From contig NZ_CP061205.1 of assembly GCF_015240255.1 (NCBI RefSeq), positions 3,830,501 to 3,894,500 on the forward strand: a stretch of 64,000 nt of DNA, read 5' to 3'. This document shows positions 1 to 10,131 of the stretch, piece after piece. How positions within the stretch are numbered: position 1 is the first letter of the stretch; each line of letters opens with the position of its first letter. This DNA is from Kordiimonas pumila. GTDB taxonomy: Bacteria > Pseudomonadota > Alphaproteobacteria > Sphingomonadales > Kordiimonadaceae. The notes beneath the pieces are model-generated. The model was not told the origin of the DNA. It worked only from the letters and a program-made list of their open reading frames with translations, and made no database searches. The translations under genes were made by a program, and so were the position numbers.

Positions 1-1304
1 TTCTTGAAGCCCTGTCCATTCTCAAACGTGAAAATGAAAAACTGACCCAGCAAATAGCCCAAAGCGAGCAACTAATGCTTGGGCTTGAAACTTTACTATC
101 TATTGAAGATGACCAAAACCCGTTTGATAGTGTTTTTAAATCCTTACGCCACGTTTTTAGCTTTGATCAAGCCATGGTGCTGGTAGCAACCCATGGTGGT
201 ACATTAATATGCACCATTGCTGACCCCTCAACTCTTGTAGGCACAGAATTTCAAAACGGCCCTTTTTTCAAAAAGATAATGGCTGGCAAGGTTTCCTCGG
301 TCTTTTCCCATGCAGGCCTAAAAGAGTGGATAGAGGCACCAAACCTTACCTTATCGCTTGAAAAGCCCGCCCTTTATATGCCGCTAAAAGAGCAAAACAG
401 CTATGGAATACTGGTATTACTAAGAGATACAGGCGCTGAGCTTTTTAACTGGCAAGATATAGCAACAGCAGAACGCTATGCACTACTGGCTTCCCATGCC
501 TTTTCGATCTCATCTTCCCGTCGAGCGCTTTATGAAAGCCGGGCAAAGGTGATGGCAACGGAAGAATCAAACAAGGCTAAAAATTTGTTTCTCGCCAACA
601 TGAGCCATGAGCTCAGAACCCCGCTTAACGCTATTATCGGCTTTTCTGATCTAGTTCGGCTCGAAACAATGGGGCCAATCGGCACACCCGTTTACAAAGA
701 ATATATTACCGACATTCACACCAGCGGCAATCACTTGCTTGAACTGGTCAATAACATGCTGCTTGTAAATAAAATTGATTCCGACCAACACCGGGCAAAC
801 ATGAAGACCGTTGATCTGGTACAGGAAATTCAAGCAGTTATGCGTATCCTGAAAATTGATGAACAACGCCATCAGGTAACCGCAGAAATCATAAAACCAA
901 AGCGTGCTATTACTGTATGGGTAGACCAGCTTTTTCTGCACCAAATACTGCTTAATCTTATTAGTAATGCACTGAAATTTTCAGACCCCGGCACCGATGT
1001 CATCATTAGCATGCACGAAGAAACACAGCGAAAGCGTTGCACCCTCGTGATTACCGATACAGGCTGCGGTATTCCTGCCTCAACACTCAACAAACTGGGC
1101 GAACCTTTTGTGCAGGCAGAAACGTCTTATGTGCGCTCTTATCAAGGGACAGGCCTGGGGCTCGCCATCACCTTTCGCCTCATCCGCACTATGGGCGCTG
1201 AAATAAAGGTAGAAAGTACACTTGGAAAAGGCACATCCATCTATTTGCACCTGCCAACAGAACTACCCGCCATATTTGATACAGACAATCACGACTTTAT
1301 CTAA
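1..1304 (+). CDS. Sensor histidine kinase, N-terminus outside the window
   Basis: Membrane-signalling or cytosolic two-component kinase that autophosphorylates on histidine and passes phosphate to a response regulator. The frame is open from base 3, upstream of the first ATG at 75, and that upstream part reads as a heptad-like coiled coil, so the true start lies left of the window. A GAF-like sensor region covers roughly the first 150 residues after Met75. The H-box NMSHELRTPLNAIIGF follows, then an HATPase_c domain with the N-box (NLISNALKF), G1 (DTGCGIP) and G2 (GTGLGLAI) motifs. All catalytic motifs are intact. No response regulator gene follows; the next gene is convergent. The ligand sensed is unknown. 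Confidence 0.9.
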   Translation, partial: LEALSILKRENEKLTQQIAQSEQLMLGLETLLSIEDDQNPFDSVFKSLRHVFSFDQAMVLVATHGGTLICTIADPSTLVGTEFQNGPFFKKIMAGKVSSVFSHAGLKEWIEAPNLTLSLEKPALYMPLKEQNSYGILVLLRDTGAELFNWQDIATAERYALLASHAFSISSSRRALYESRAKVMATEESNKAKNLFLANMSHELRTPLNAIIGFSDLVRLETMGPIGTPVYKEYITDIHTSGNHLLELVNNMLLVNKIDSDQHRANMKTVDLVQEIQAVMRILKIDEQRHQVTAEIIKPKRAITVWVDQLFLHQILLNLISNALKFSDPGTDVIISMHEETQRKRCTLVITDTGCGIPASTLNKLGEPFVQAETSYVRSYQGTGLGLAITFRLIRTMGAEIKVESTLGKGTSIYLHLPTELPAIFDTDNHDFI

Positions 1305-1364
1305 GATTTTGTATGGTAGCCACCGCAAAACAGTATGATCTCGCCCCTCAAGACACTTGCCGCA

Positions 1365-1386
1365 GCGCAAAAAAATGCATTTGCGC
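1365..1386. terminator. Possible hairpin between convergent genes
   Basis: Seven-base arms GCGCAAA / TTTGCGC around an eight-base loop lie in the gap between the kinase and the convergent dehydrogenase gene. There is no clear T-run on either side, so termination is only a guess from position. Confidence 0.25.
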
Positions 1387-1409
1387 CCCATACTCCTTAG
1401 AGGAAAATA

Positions 1410-3506
1410 TTACGGCATATCCGGGTTTTCTTTAAGATCGTTCGCTCTTTTTATCACATAGGCCCGAATGGCTTCCAACTGCTCCGGTGTGACCTCACCG
1501 CTGAAATTAGGCATTCCACTTTCTTCGGCGGCACCGCCAAGGACAAACGCTTTAAACATGTCCGCATGCGCGATAACCGGTGAATATCGCAGGTTAGGAA
1601 CGCCGCCATTATTAACCGCGCTATCGCCGTGACACATCCAACAGTTAGTATGATATAGTACACGTCCTGCATTAACCACGCTTTCGGATGCTGTTGCAGC
1701 CGGTGGATCAAGGTCTAGTGGATCAGCCTCAACACCTTCCATTACTGCCGTACCGCCTAGTTTAAAAGTAACAACCCGGTTCACGCGTGGCGGGATACCC
1801 TTTTTAAGCGGCTCACCCATATTTATAGGCAATATTCCACCCCAGCCAACGGCAACAGAGATATACTGCGTGCCTTTTATCGAATAGCTGATCGGAGGCG
1901 CAACAACACCAGTTGATACATAATGAGACCAAAGCTTTTCACCTGTTTCAGCGCTGTAAGCTGCAATATAGCCAACACCATTACCTTGAAAAACCAATCC
2001 GCCAGATGTACTGAGCGTACCGCCATTCCACGGCACGATCATAGGAACCGACCAAACCTGTTTCTGCTCAACAGGATCCCAGGCAACAAGTTTGCCTTTC
2101 ATCATAGAGCGAATTTGTTTTCTAATTTCAGGGTCTTCCGGCATTGAAAACTTGGATGGGTCTTCACCTGTATTCCAGCCTTTGGAGCGGAACTCAAAAT
2201 CATCTGCATTAAGTGCCGTATAACCATAAGGCAATTCTGTCACCGGGAAATATACCAACCCCGTTTCAGGGTTATAGCTCATAGGCTGCCAGCCATGCCC
2301 GCCTGCGGGGGACGGCATGCCCAGATAAGGCTCTGCGTCAGCCGTATTACTATATAGGGCTTCAGGAACAATATTAGGCCTGCCTGTTTTCGGGTCCAGC
2401 CCCTTTGCCCATGTCATAGGCACATATTCCTTACCCGAAATAAATTCTCCAGTTTCCCGGTCCAACACATAAAAGAAGCCATTTTTCGGGGCCTGCATAA
2501 TCACTTTTCTGCGCTGCCCATCAACCTTGATGTCGGCAAGAATCATATGCTGGGTTGCGGTATAGTCCCACTGATCACCGGGCGTCGTTTGGAAATGCCA
2601 AACATATTCGCCTGTTTTGGGCCGTAATGCCACAATTGATGACAGGTATAGATTATCGCCGCCACCCGGGCTTCTGATGGAAACATTCCACGGGCTACCA
2701 TTGCCAACACCAATATATAATAGGTCTAGATCCGGGTCATAGGCCATGGAATCCCATACAGTGCCACCACCGCCATATTTCCACCATTCACCATTCCAGG
2801 TTTCAGCAGCCTTAGCCATCGCCTCATTTTCAAAACCGTCAGCAGGGTTGCCCGGTACAGTATAAAACCGCCATGCCTGCTTACCATTACTAACCTGATA
2901 AGCAGTGACAAACCCTCGCACACCATATTCGGCACCGCTATTGCCTATAATAACAAGGTCGCCAACAACACGCGGGGCCCCGGTGATGGAATAGCTTTTA
3001 GTCTGGTCAACAGTAACCACGCTCCATGCCACCTCACCTGACTGTGCATCAAGCGCAATCAAACGACCATCAAGCGTCGCCACTAGAACCTTACCGTTTG
3101 AAACGGCCACACCCCTATTAACAACGTCGCAGCATACCTTGCGTGTCGTGGCACCGGGGACTTCAGGGTCGAATGCCCAAAGCTGTTCGCCTGTCTCGGC
3201 ATTAACCGCCATGACAACGCTCCACGGGCCGCTAACATACATGACACCACCAACAACAATCGGCGTTGCTTCAACACCGCGCAGCGAACGCGCTTCAATA
3301 TCAGCATACCAAGCAACACCTAGTTGGTCGACATTGCCTGCATTAATTTGGTCCAGAGTAGCAAAGCGTTGCTCCCCTGCATCACGGCCATACATGGCCC
3401 AGTCTTGGTCACCATCATTTCCGCCTGGCGAACAGGCGGAAATGACAAGTAGTATAGAAGTTAAAAAGATACGGGCGCCTAGCCAACATGGATATTGATA
3501 GTTCAT
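1410..3506 (-). CDS. PQQ-dependent alcohol dehydrogenase (quinohaemoprotein)
   Basis: Periplasmic oxidation of an alcohol with pyrroloquinoline quinone, passing electrons to a fused cytochrome c. The N-terminus has a signal peptide ending in a lipobox (VISAC, Cys25), so it is probably a lipoprotein. The eight-bladed beta-propeller carries the vicinal Cys-Cys pair typical of this family (KVCCDVV, about residues 125-126) and repeated WAFDPE/VWHF blade motifs. The C-terminal domain has one CxxCH haem site (CWMCHG, near residue 622). At 698 aa it is full length for a type II enzyme. It lies downstream of a TonB receptor and an aldehyde dehydrogenase on the same strand, which suggests stepwise oxidation of an imported alcohol. 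The substrate cannot be read from the sequence, and no PQQ synthesis genes are in the window. Confidence 0.92.
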   Translation of the reverse strand: MNYQYPCWLGARIFLTSILLVISACSPGGNDGDQDWAMYGRDAGEQRFATLDQINAGNVDQLGVAWYADIEARSLRGVEATPIVVGGVMYVSGPWSVVMAVNAETGEQLWAFDPEVPGATTRKVCCDVVNRGVAVSNGKVLVATLDGRLIALDAQSGEVAWSVVTVDQTKSYSITGAPRVVGDLVIIGNSGAEYGVRGFVTAYQVSNGKQAWRFYTVPGNPADGFENEAMAKAAETWNGEWWKYGGGGTVWDSMAYDPDLDLLYIGVGNGSPWNVSIRSPGGGDNLYLSSIVALRPKTGEYVWHFQTTPGDQWDYTATQHMILADIKVDGQRRKVIMQAPKNGFFYVLDRETGEFISGKEYVPMTWAKGLDPKTGRPNIVPEALYSNTADAEPYLGMPSPAGGHGWQPMSYNPETGLVYFPVTELPYGYTALNADDFEFRSKGWNTGEDPSKFSMPEDPEIRKQIRSMMKGKLVAWDPVEQKQVWSVPMIVPWNGGTLSTSGGLVFQGNGVGYIAAYSAETGEKLWSHYVSTGVVAPPISYSIKGTQYISVAVGWGGILPINMGEPLKKGIPPRVNRVVTFKLGGTAVMEGVEADPLDLDPPAATASESVVNAGRVLYHTNCWMCHGDSAVNNGGVPNLRYSPVIAHADMFKAFVLGGAAEESGMPNFSGEVTPEQLEAIRAYVIKRANDLKENPDMP

Positions 3507-3592
3507 GTGTTTATACGCCTTTTCTCTTTACCTTCGTTACAGAATGCAGCGTCCGTAAGCATGCTGCCGTTAATATTGTTTAAACGCGGGGA

Positions 3593-5941
3593 CTAAAACT
3601 CTACCCCAGTCTTGATATACACTTCACGACCACGATCAAACCCTTCCATATAGAACCCGAAACCAGGCTGGTAATCACCGAAGGTACGGAATTTCTTGTT
3701 GGTCAGGTTTTCTACACCTGCAATTACATTAAATTGCTCTGAGATATCCCACCGAACACTTGCATTAATAAGGGCATAGGAGGGTTGATACAGTCTGTCA
3801 CTGCTGATGCCATTTGCGTTGGTATATATGCCAGACTTATACGTAATATCGACCCTTGATGTTAAAGAGGAATCGTTATCAAGGTTGATGTGTTTCTCAA
3901 TGCCGCCACTTAAGTTCCACTTAGGCACAAGTACAAACTCATTCTCCAAAGTCAGCCCCTGAACACTATCATCTAGCTGCGTATATTCAGCATCTGTCAA
4001 ACCTGCTGTTGCATTGATTTGCCAACCTGCACCGGGTACCATAGTTAATTCAGCTTCAAAGCCTTTAATTTCTGCTTTACCTGCATTGGTATAGAAAGGC
4101 CCAATCCGTGTGCCATCTGCTACAAGCAGCTGCAAGTCTGAATAGTCTGTAAAGAACCCAGCCAAATTAAGCCGGAATAGACGGTCAGGTGATGTCCATT
4201 TAAGACCCACTTCATAACTGTCTACATTTTCTGGCGCAAAAGAAGGCAGGCTAGGCTCTGGTGGGAAAACCCTCTGCGTAAAGCCACCGCTTTTATAGCC
4301 TTGCGAATACGTCGCATACGTCATTAAGTCTTCATTCCATTTATAGGACACGTTTACCATTGGCGTCCATGCACTACTATCCGAGCTAACAACTTCATTG
4401 GGAACGACCCTGTCCCCTATGTCGCAGAGATGCTCATTCGGGATAAAGCATGTGAATATCTGGCCAAGAGGTAGCTCTTCAAAATACTGATCTGGCGTAT
4501 AGTCTTTCTGGTCCTTAGTGTAACGCAGGCCACCAGTTATGGACAATTTTTCAGTAACATCGAATGTCATTTGGGTAAATGCCGCCCAGCTTTCATAATC
4601 AAAGTTACCGCCACTTTGAATACTGACGGGTGCGAAATCAATCGGGTTAATATCAGCACCATCTTCTGTGAAATAATAGAGGCCTGCAAGCCAATGCAAG
4701 CGGCCATCAACTGCCGAACCTTGAAGTTGCAACTCCTGAGAAAACTGCCGTTGATTGAAAATATCATAAACATGGTTGATTAACAGGTCTGAGCCATCAC
4801 GGTCCTGCGCAAAAGAGCCATTAATTTCGCGGTAAGCTGTAACCGATTTTAACTCAACAGCACCCAGTTGCCAAACCAGTGTTCCGGCAAGGGACCATGT
4901 TTCAATATCTGAAAAATTCGGACCAGTACCATAGTTGGTATCATCGCCGAAATAGCGGCTATTATAACAACCTGGCGTATTCAAATATGCTTCGGTCAAG
5001 CATAGTGAAGCATCACCCGGCCCACCAAAACCTGGAGGCGGAGCACCCGTTGCGGCAAGGGCATTTTGCAGAGCAACAAAACCCTCAAGATCGCCAACCC
5101 CGGTAATTAGAACTGCTGGTCCATTGCTTTTATCGCGAAAATAATCGGCCGCCAGCGTAACTTCCAGATCAGGTGTAATATCGGCATTAAACACCCCCTT
5201 AAAGGTGTACGATTCCTTGTTTCCCAAATCCTGATCGTCAAAAGGCCGGCTAACATAACCGTCCTGACTGAAATAACCGCCGGAAATCTTCACGCCGGCA
5301 TTATCACTCACCGGCATATTGAGAACACCGCGAACATTGAACAAATTATCTGTGCCGTACTTTACATCACCCTTGAAACCAAACTCTCTAGTCGGCTTTT
5401 CAGTTGTGATAGATACAGCACCGCCAATAGTGTTACGACCAAACAACGTACCTTGCGGGCCGCGTAGAACCTCTATGCGTTCAATGTCAATCAGGTCAAA
5501 TACACCACCAACTGACCGGCCAAGGTACACGCCGTCAATATACATACCCACACCTGGCTCTACCGTTGGGGCAAAGTCATTTTGGCCAATACCGCGAATG
5601 TAAATGGAAGCGCTGGATGCAACACCGCTATTAGAAGGAACACTTTGAAACACAATATTAGGCGTAAAGTTAGCAATGCCTGTTACTTCAGAAATACCGC
5701 GCGCCTCTAATGAGGCCCCAGAAAAAGCTGAAATGGAAATAGGCGTATCCTGAAGATTTTCTTCCCGTTTACGGGCAGTCACGACAATCTCTTCAAACCC
5801 AACATATGTAGATTTTTCAGCCTCTTGTGTAGATTGGGACTGAGCCGCACTCGCAAGCGACATCACCATGATGCCGGTTGCCACAGACATAGACAGCTTA
5901 TTTTTTACACTCTTAACGACATCTAATGATAAATCAGTCAT
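3593..5941 (-). CDS. TonB-dependent outer-membrane receptor
   Basis: Energised uptake of a large or scarce ligand across the outer membrane. It has a signal peptide (cleavage near AAQSQS), a TonB-box-like stretch (EEIVVTARKRE), a plug domain (residues about 60-170, with IRGIGQNDFA and RGPQGTLFGRN) and a 22-strand-type barrel ending in phenylalanine. Length, 782 aa, is normal. A good AGGGAG ribosome site precedes the ATG. It lies between the aldehyde dehydrogenase upstream and the PQQ dehydrogenase downstream on the same strand, so it likely imports the substrate of that pathway. Siderophore uptake is less likely in this setting but not excluded. Confidence 0.93.
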   Translation of the reverse strand: MTDLSLDVVKSVKNKLSMSVATGIMVMSLASAAQSQSTQEAEKSTYVGFEEIVVTARKREENLQDTPISISAFSGASLEARGISEVTGIANFTPNIVFQSVPSNSGVASSASIYIRGIGQNDFAPTVEPGVGMYIDGVYLGRSVGGVFDLIDIERIEVLRGPQGTLFGRNTIGGAVSITTEKPTREFGFKGDVKYGTDNLFNVRGVLNMPVSDNAGVKISGGYFSQDGYVSRPFDDQDLGNKESYTFKGVFNADITPDLEVTLAADYFRDKSNGPAVLITGVGDLEGFVALQNALAATGAPPPGFGGPGDASLCLTEAYLNTPGCYNSRYFGDDTNYGTGPNFSDIETWSLAGTLVWQLGAVELKSVTAYREINGSFAQDRDGSDLLINHVYDIFNQRQFSQELQLQGSAVDGRLHWLAGLYYFTEDGADINPIDFAPVSIQSGGNFDYESWAAFTQMTFDVTEKLSITGGLRYTKDQKDYTPDQYFEELPLGQIFTCFIPNEHLCDIGDRVVPNEVVSSDSSAWTPMVNVSYKWNEDLMTYATYSQGYKSGGFTQRVFPPEPSLPSFAPENVDSYEVGLKWTSPDRLFRLNLAGFFTDYSDLQLLVADGTRIGPFYTNAGKAEIKGFEAELTMVPGAGWQINATAGLTDAEYTQLDDSVQGLTLENEFVLVPKWNLSGGIEKHINLDNDSSLTSRVDITYKSGIYTNANGISSDRLYQPSYALINASVRWDISEQFNVIAGVENLTNKKFRTFGDYQPGFGFYMEGFDRGREVYIKTGVEF

Positions 5942-6105
5942 TGTTAACTCCCTGAGAATATTTTTATTGTACAGATCGTAATGTTAGTTGTGTGACCTCT
6001 TCAATCCAGTATCGGCACGCGTTACCCTTTCTACGCAGTGAATGCAGGTTGCGGTCATGACCATTCCCTCACAATTGGCCATGACGGGGCATCTGCACTA
6101 CCTGC

Positions 6106-7626
6106 CTAAACCAAGGCCGTAGTGATCGATTTGGATTCTGTGTATAAATCGACAGGCGAACGCCCCAGCTCCTTACCGTAACCAGACATTTTATAGCCAC
6201 CGAACGGAACGGCTGGGTCCAAAAGATTATGGCAATTTATCCACACGGTTCCTGCTTTGATTGCAGGCGTTATCTGGTTGCAAAGTGACAGGTTATTTGT
6301 CCAGACACTAGCGCCCAAACCGTACGGCGTAGCATTCGCCTGATCAATAGCCTCAGACACATCATCAAAAGCAGAAGCAGAGAGAACCGGACCAAAGATT
6401 TCTTCTCTTCGAATGGCCATGTTAGACTGTGTATCAGCAAAAACGGTTGGCCTGACAAAAAAGCCATTGCCCTCTACCGCATTACCACCAGCAATAAGGC
6501 GCCCGCCTTCACTTTTGCCAAGCTCAATATAACGATTAACACGTTCTTGTTGTTTCGCAGAAATAAGCGGCCCCATCTGCGTATCAGCGTTAAAGCCTGA
6601 TCCAAGTTTAAATCCATCGGCTACCTCGGCCAACCCTTCGAGAACAGCATCATAGATAGGCCGTTCGACAAATAGTCTCGAACCTGCTGTACACACTTGC
6701 CCATTATTAAAGAATACGGCTTCAGCTGCACCGCGAACGGCTGAAGCAATATCAGCATCCTTGAGGATTATAACGGGTGACTTGCCGCCTAGCTCAAGCG
6801 ACAGGCGTTTCATTGTTTTTGCCGCTCTTCTCTGGATTTCCTGCCCAACTTCAGTTGACCCGGTAAAGGCAATTTTATCGACATCAGGATGCTCAACCAA
6901 AGCAGCGCCAACATCACCGCCACCTGTAACGATATTAACCACACCCTCAGGAAAGCCTGCTTCCATAATAAGCTCGCCCAAACGCAGGGCCGATAAAGGT
7001 GTATCCTCTGCAGGCTTTAAAACAACGGTACAGCCCGCAGCCAATGCGGGTGCTATTTTCCACACCGCCATAACGAGCGGGAAGTTCCAAGGTATGATCT
7101 GCCCAACCACACCAATAGGCTCTCTTCGTGTGCTTGCCGAAAACCGAACACCGGGAACATACGGGAATGACGGCGATATGGTTGTGCCCTCTATTTTCGT
7201 TGCCCATCCCGCCATATAGCGAATCGAATTAATAGCAATTTCAACGTCACCGTACCGAGACATTGTAAGCAATTTGCCGGCATCCAGCGTTTCAAGCTCA
7301 GCAAACTCATCTGCCTTTTGCTCAAGTAAATCAGCCAGCTTTAATAATAGCTTCTCGCGGTGCACGGGCAAAGTCTGTTTCCATGCCCCTTCAAATGCTT
7401 TCCTTGCCGACAAGACCGCACGGTCAATATCAGCAGCGTTACCTTTAGGCACAGCATTCAAAGAAATGCCGGAGGCAGGATCAACAACATCAAGGCAATC
7501 GCCAGATACAGAGTCTTCCCAAGCCCCGCCAATTAGCATTTTAAGCGGCTTGCTCAAAAAACTCTGTGTCGCCGCGCTCGTCAGTGTGCGCTGGTCCTTA
7601 ATGTCGGAAATTACATTGTTGTGCAT
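6106..7626 (-). CDS. NAD(P)-dependent aldehyde dehydrogenase
   Basis: Oxidises an aldehyde to the acid in the cytoplasm. The 506 aa protein shows the ALDH family signatures: the FTGSTEVG cofactor loop, the general-base glutamate in LELGGKSPV and the catalytic cysteine in NNGQVCTAGSR. It is full length, with a GAGGG ribosome site eight bases before the ATG. It is divergent from the araC-type gene across a 217-base gap that holds a TTGA-TCAA palindrome. It probably takes the aldehyde produced by the downstream PQQ dehydrogenase. The aldehyde is not identifiable. Confidence 0.93.
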   Translation of the reverse strand: MHNNVISDIKDQRTLTSAATQSFLSKPLKMLIGGAWEDSVSGDCLDVVDPASGISLNAVPKGNAADIDRAVLSARKAFEGAWKQTLPVHREKLLLKLADLLEQKADEFAELETLDAGKLLTMSRYGDVEIAINSIRYMAGWATKIEGTTISPSFPYVPGVRFSASTRREPIGVVGQIIPWNFPLVMAVWKIAPALAAGCTVVLKPAEDTPLSALRLGELIMEAGFPEGVVNIVTGGGDVGAALVEHPDVDKIAFTGSTEVGQEIQRRAAKTMKRLSLELGGKSPVIILKDADIASAVRGAAEAVFFNNGQVCTAGSRLFVERPIYDAVLEGLAEVADGFKLGSGFNADTQMGPLISAKQQERVNRYIELGKSEGGRLIAGGNAVEGNGFFVRPTVFADTQSNMAIRREEIFGPVLSASAFDDVSEAIDQANATPYGLGASVWTNNLSLCNQITPAIKAGTVWINCHNLLDPAVPFGGYKMSGYGKELGRSPVDLYTESKSITTALV

Positions 7627-7761
7627 TACATGCCCTCACGAGATAAATTGGAGTTACCATAGTTTTAATAGCTATCTTGGTGAGTTGATTACCGTCTATG
7701 CAGCACGCGAAACTATCGCCCATTACCGGCAAAATACCCCAAATATGCCAATTTAAAACTT

Positions 7762-7777
7762 ACTTGATTATTCAAGT
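7762..7777. promoter_or_regulatory. Palindromic operator candidate, ALDH/AraC intergenic region
   Basis: Inverted repeat ACTTGA-TTAT-TCAAGT with perfect six-base arms, in the divergent promoter region between the aldehyde dehydrogenase and the AraC-type regulator. A near copy occurs at 13563-13578 upstream of the ketopantoate-reductase-like gene. The shared palindrome suggests one regulator for both units. Which protein binds is not known; AraC proteins usually bind direct repeats. Confidence 0.5.
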
Positions 7778-7843
7778 TATTGCTGTAATCTTTTTGTATT
7801 CGAAAAGTTTCTTGGGGCAATCGAACTTATTTTAGGAGTTGGT

Positions 7844-8845
7844 ATGCACGGGTCTATAATTGATACATTAACCAGTAGCCCTCCTGCTGGATCGCTTATC
7901 AAGCACTTTCAGTCAGCAAGAAAAGACGAAATTGTTGACTATATAACAAACCATCTTGCCCCACATCAAATGCGGATCAAGCCAGGCAACATGGTCAGTT
8001 TATCCATGCGGTCAGCAACGATAAACGATGTTATGATCTGCGGGCTTTCCTATGATCGTGACGTATTCATTCACCCCGCCCGACTTGGAGACTGTTATCT
8101 GGTTCACACTGCCCTAAGCGGCGCAAGCTGGGTGAAAAAAGGTGACCGAGTCATTAAGATTAACCCTTCCACCGTACATGTATCATCGCCGGGGCAGGAG
8201 CTTCTATTTTTCAAAGAAGCCAATAGCCAGCATTTTACAGTGCGCCTACCAAAAGAGCTGGTTGATAATTATTTACAAAAGCTTATTGGGTCTAAACCAC
8301 GCACCCCCCTAGAATTTGCAGGCGTCGAGCACACTAACCCGGCTTTTGCACTTATGTGGAAAGATTTTATACTACATTTCTTTCGTCAAATTGAAAATGC
8401 TGGCGAACTTCTTGCCAACAGCAGGCTGTCTGACCAATATTTCGACACCATGATTGAAATGCTGTTAAGCAACCAGCAGCACAACTACTCACATATGCTT
8501 TCTATGGGGTGTAGCACCCCCTTACCGCGCCACGTACGCCGTGCAACAATTCTCATTGAAGAATCCGTTGACCAACACATTGTTATTGGTGATCTGGCGG
8601 CTCAGGTTGGGGTCAGTGTGCGCTGCTTGCAAAATGGTTTTCGGGAATTTTTGGGCATGCCACCTGCTGAATATGTACGCCAAATACGATTGAAAAAACT
8701 GCATACAGCGCTTCAAAATGCACAGAAAAACGAGACAGTAAGTAATTTGATGCTGGATGTAGGCATTTATAATTTTGGGCGGTTTGCAAGCTATTACAAA
8801 GAATTATATGGCTGCACACCATCAGAGACACTTCGTGGTCATTAA
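7844..8845 (+). CDS. AraC-family transcriptional regulator
   Basis: DNA-binding activator, probably of the adjacent catabolic genes. The 333 aa protein has an N-terminal cupin-like AraC_binding_2-type domain, and at about residues 225-330 the double helix-turn-helix of the family (AAQVGVSVRCLQNGFREF, and GIYNFGRFASYYKELYG, ending TPSE). An AGGAG ribosome site sits seven bases before the ATG. It is divergent from the aldehyde dehydrogenase and 200 bases upstream of the co-directional opine-dehydrogenase-like operon. The inducer is unknown. Confidence 0.92.
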   Translation: MHGSIIDTLTSSPPAGSLIKHFQSARKDEIVDYITNHLAPHQMRIKPGNMVSLSMRSATINDVMICGLSYDRDVFIHPARLGDCYLVHTALSGASWVKKGDRVIKINPSTVHVSSPGQELLFFKEANSQHFTVRLPKELVDNYLQKLIGSKPRTPLEFAGVEHTNPAFALMWKDFILHFFRQIENAGELLANSRLSDQYFDTMIEMLLSNQQHNYSHMLSMGCSTPLPRHVRRATILIEESVDQHIVIGDLAAQVGVSVRCLQNGFREFLGMPPAEYVRQIRLKKLHTALQNAQKNETVSNLMLDVGIYNFGRFASYYKELYGCTPSETLRGH

Positions 8846-9048
8846 CCTGATCCCACTGCAAGATAGAACAATACTTCAGGGTAAACCCAGCGTTTGCTAA
8901 AGCCTGAAACCTCTGAAAAACAATATAAGCTATAATGGCAATTCAGTGCCGGTAATACCTAGCTAGTTCCGATTACGTATAGCGCCGCAATATCAAAGTC
9001 CCTTAGTTTCGGTGTGTATGAAATAGTAATTTTTAGAGGATTTTGACC

Positions 9049-10131
9049 ATGGAAATAGCTGTCTTGGGTGGCGGTCATGGCTGCTATGCTGCAGCCGCAG
9101 AATTATCAGAAAACGGCCATAGTGTGCGGTTCTGGCGGCGAGATGCTGAAAAATTACAGCCCGTTATTGAGAGTGGTATTATCCGCGTTAAAGACCATAA
9201 AGGCGAGCGTGACATCCACATAGCAAAGCCAACCACTTCACTGGTAGATGCCATAAAAAGCGCGGAAGTGATTGTTATTCCGCTTCCAGCCCTAACACAC
9301 CAATCCCTTGCTAAAGAATGTGCAAACCTATGGGAAGATGGGCAGGTTGTATTCCTGCCGCCAGGCACGTTTGGAAGTTTTATGTTTTTGAAAGCGGCGC
9401 GTGACGCTGGCAATATGGCTGATGTCACTTTTGGTGAAACCGGCACATTACCCTACCTTGCCCGTAAGCACGGCCCCAATTATGTGGTTATTTCTGGATA
9501 CGGCAAACGCCTGCCAACAGGGTTTATTCCTTCTAAAAATGATACCGCTGCACGCGCCAAGCTCCAAGAGGTATATCCGGCAATTGAGCCATGTCAAGAC
9601 GCCCTTTCAGGGGCGCTAATGAATGCTGGCCCGATTATTCACCCACCGCTTATTATGATGAATGCAGGCGCTTTAGAGCATTTTGAAAGCTGGGACATTC
9701 ATAACGAAGGCACGCAACCTTCTATTCGGCGCACAACTGACGCTTTGGACGCAGAAAGAATGGCAGTCCGTGAAGCACTTGGCTACGGTGCACCGCACTT
9801 TCCCCTAGCTGATCACTATGCATCTGAGGGGGATGAATGGATGTATGGACGCGGCGCCCATGACACACTCACAGACTCTGGCGATTGGCGTGAAAAGATC
9901 GAACTAACATCCCACCGCTATATGTTTGAGGACACTAGAATAGGCCTCTCCTTCTTTGCCTCAGTTGGCCGGTGGGCTGGTGTCCCTATGCCGCTAACCG
10001 AAGGCTTTTTGGCTATTGGAGGCGCTATAAATGGCAAGAATTTCTATGCAGAAGGCCGCACATTAGATGGGCTGGGCCTAACATCCCTCACTAAAGACCA
10101 GATGCACTCCTTAATGAAAGAAGGCCTGTAA
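9049..10131 (+). CDS. Opine dehydrogenase-like NAD(P)-dependent oxidoreductase
   Basis: Member of the octopine/nopaline dehydrogenase family, which reductively joins or splits a keto acid and an amine, although many members have other 2-hydroxy or imino substrates. It has an N-terminal Rossmann motif (AVLGGGHGCYAAA) and a C-terminal helical domain with the family motif NAGPIIHPP, whose histidine is the presumed catalytic residue, and the following ALEHFESWDIHNEG. I chose the ATG at 9049 (360 aa) because the AGAGGA site at 9035-9040 is eight bases upstream; the TTG at 9043 is only two bases from it. The next gene begins directly after its stop codon, so the two are translationally coupled. Confidence 0.85.
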   Translation: MEIAVLGGGHGCYAAAAELSENGHSVRFWRRDAEKLQPVIESGIIRVKDHKGERDIHIAKPTTSLVDAIKSAEVIVIPLPALTHQSLAKECANLWEDGQVVFLPPGTFGSFMFLKAARDAGNMADVTFGETGTLPYLARKHGPNYVVISGYGKRLPTGFIPSKNDTAARAKLQEVYPAIEPCQDALSGALMNAGPIIHPPLIMMNAGALEHFESWDIHNEGTQPSIRRTTDALDAERMAVREALGYGAPHFPLADHYASEGDEWMYGRGAHDTLTDSGDWREKIELTSHRYMFEDTRIGLSFFASVGRWAGVPMPLTEGFLAIGGAINGKNFYAEGRTLDGLGLTSLTKDQMHSLMKEGL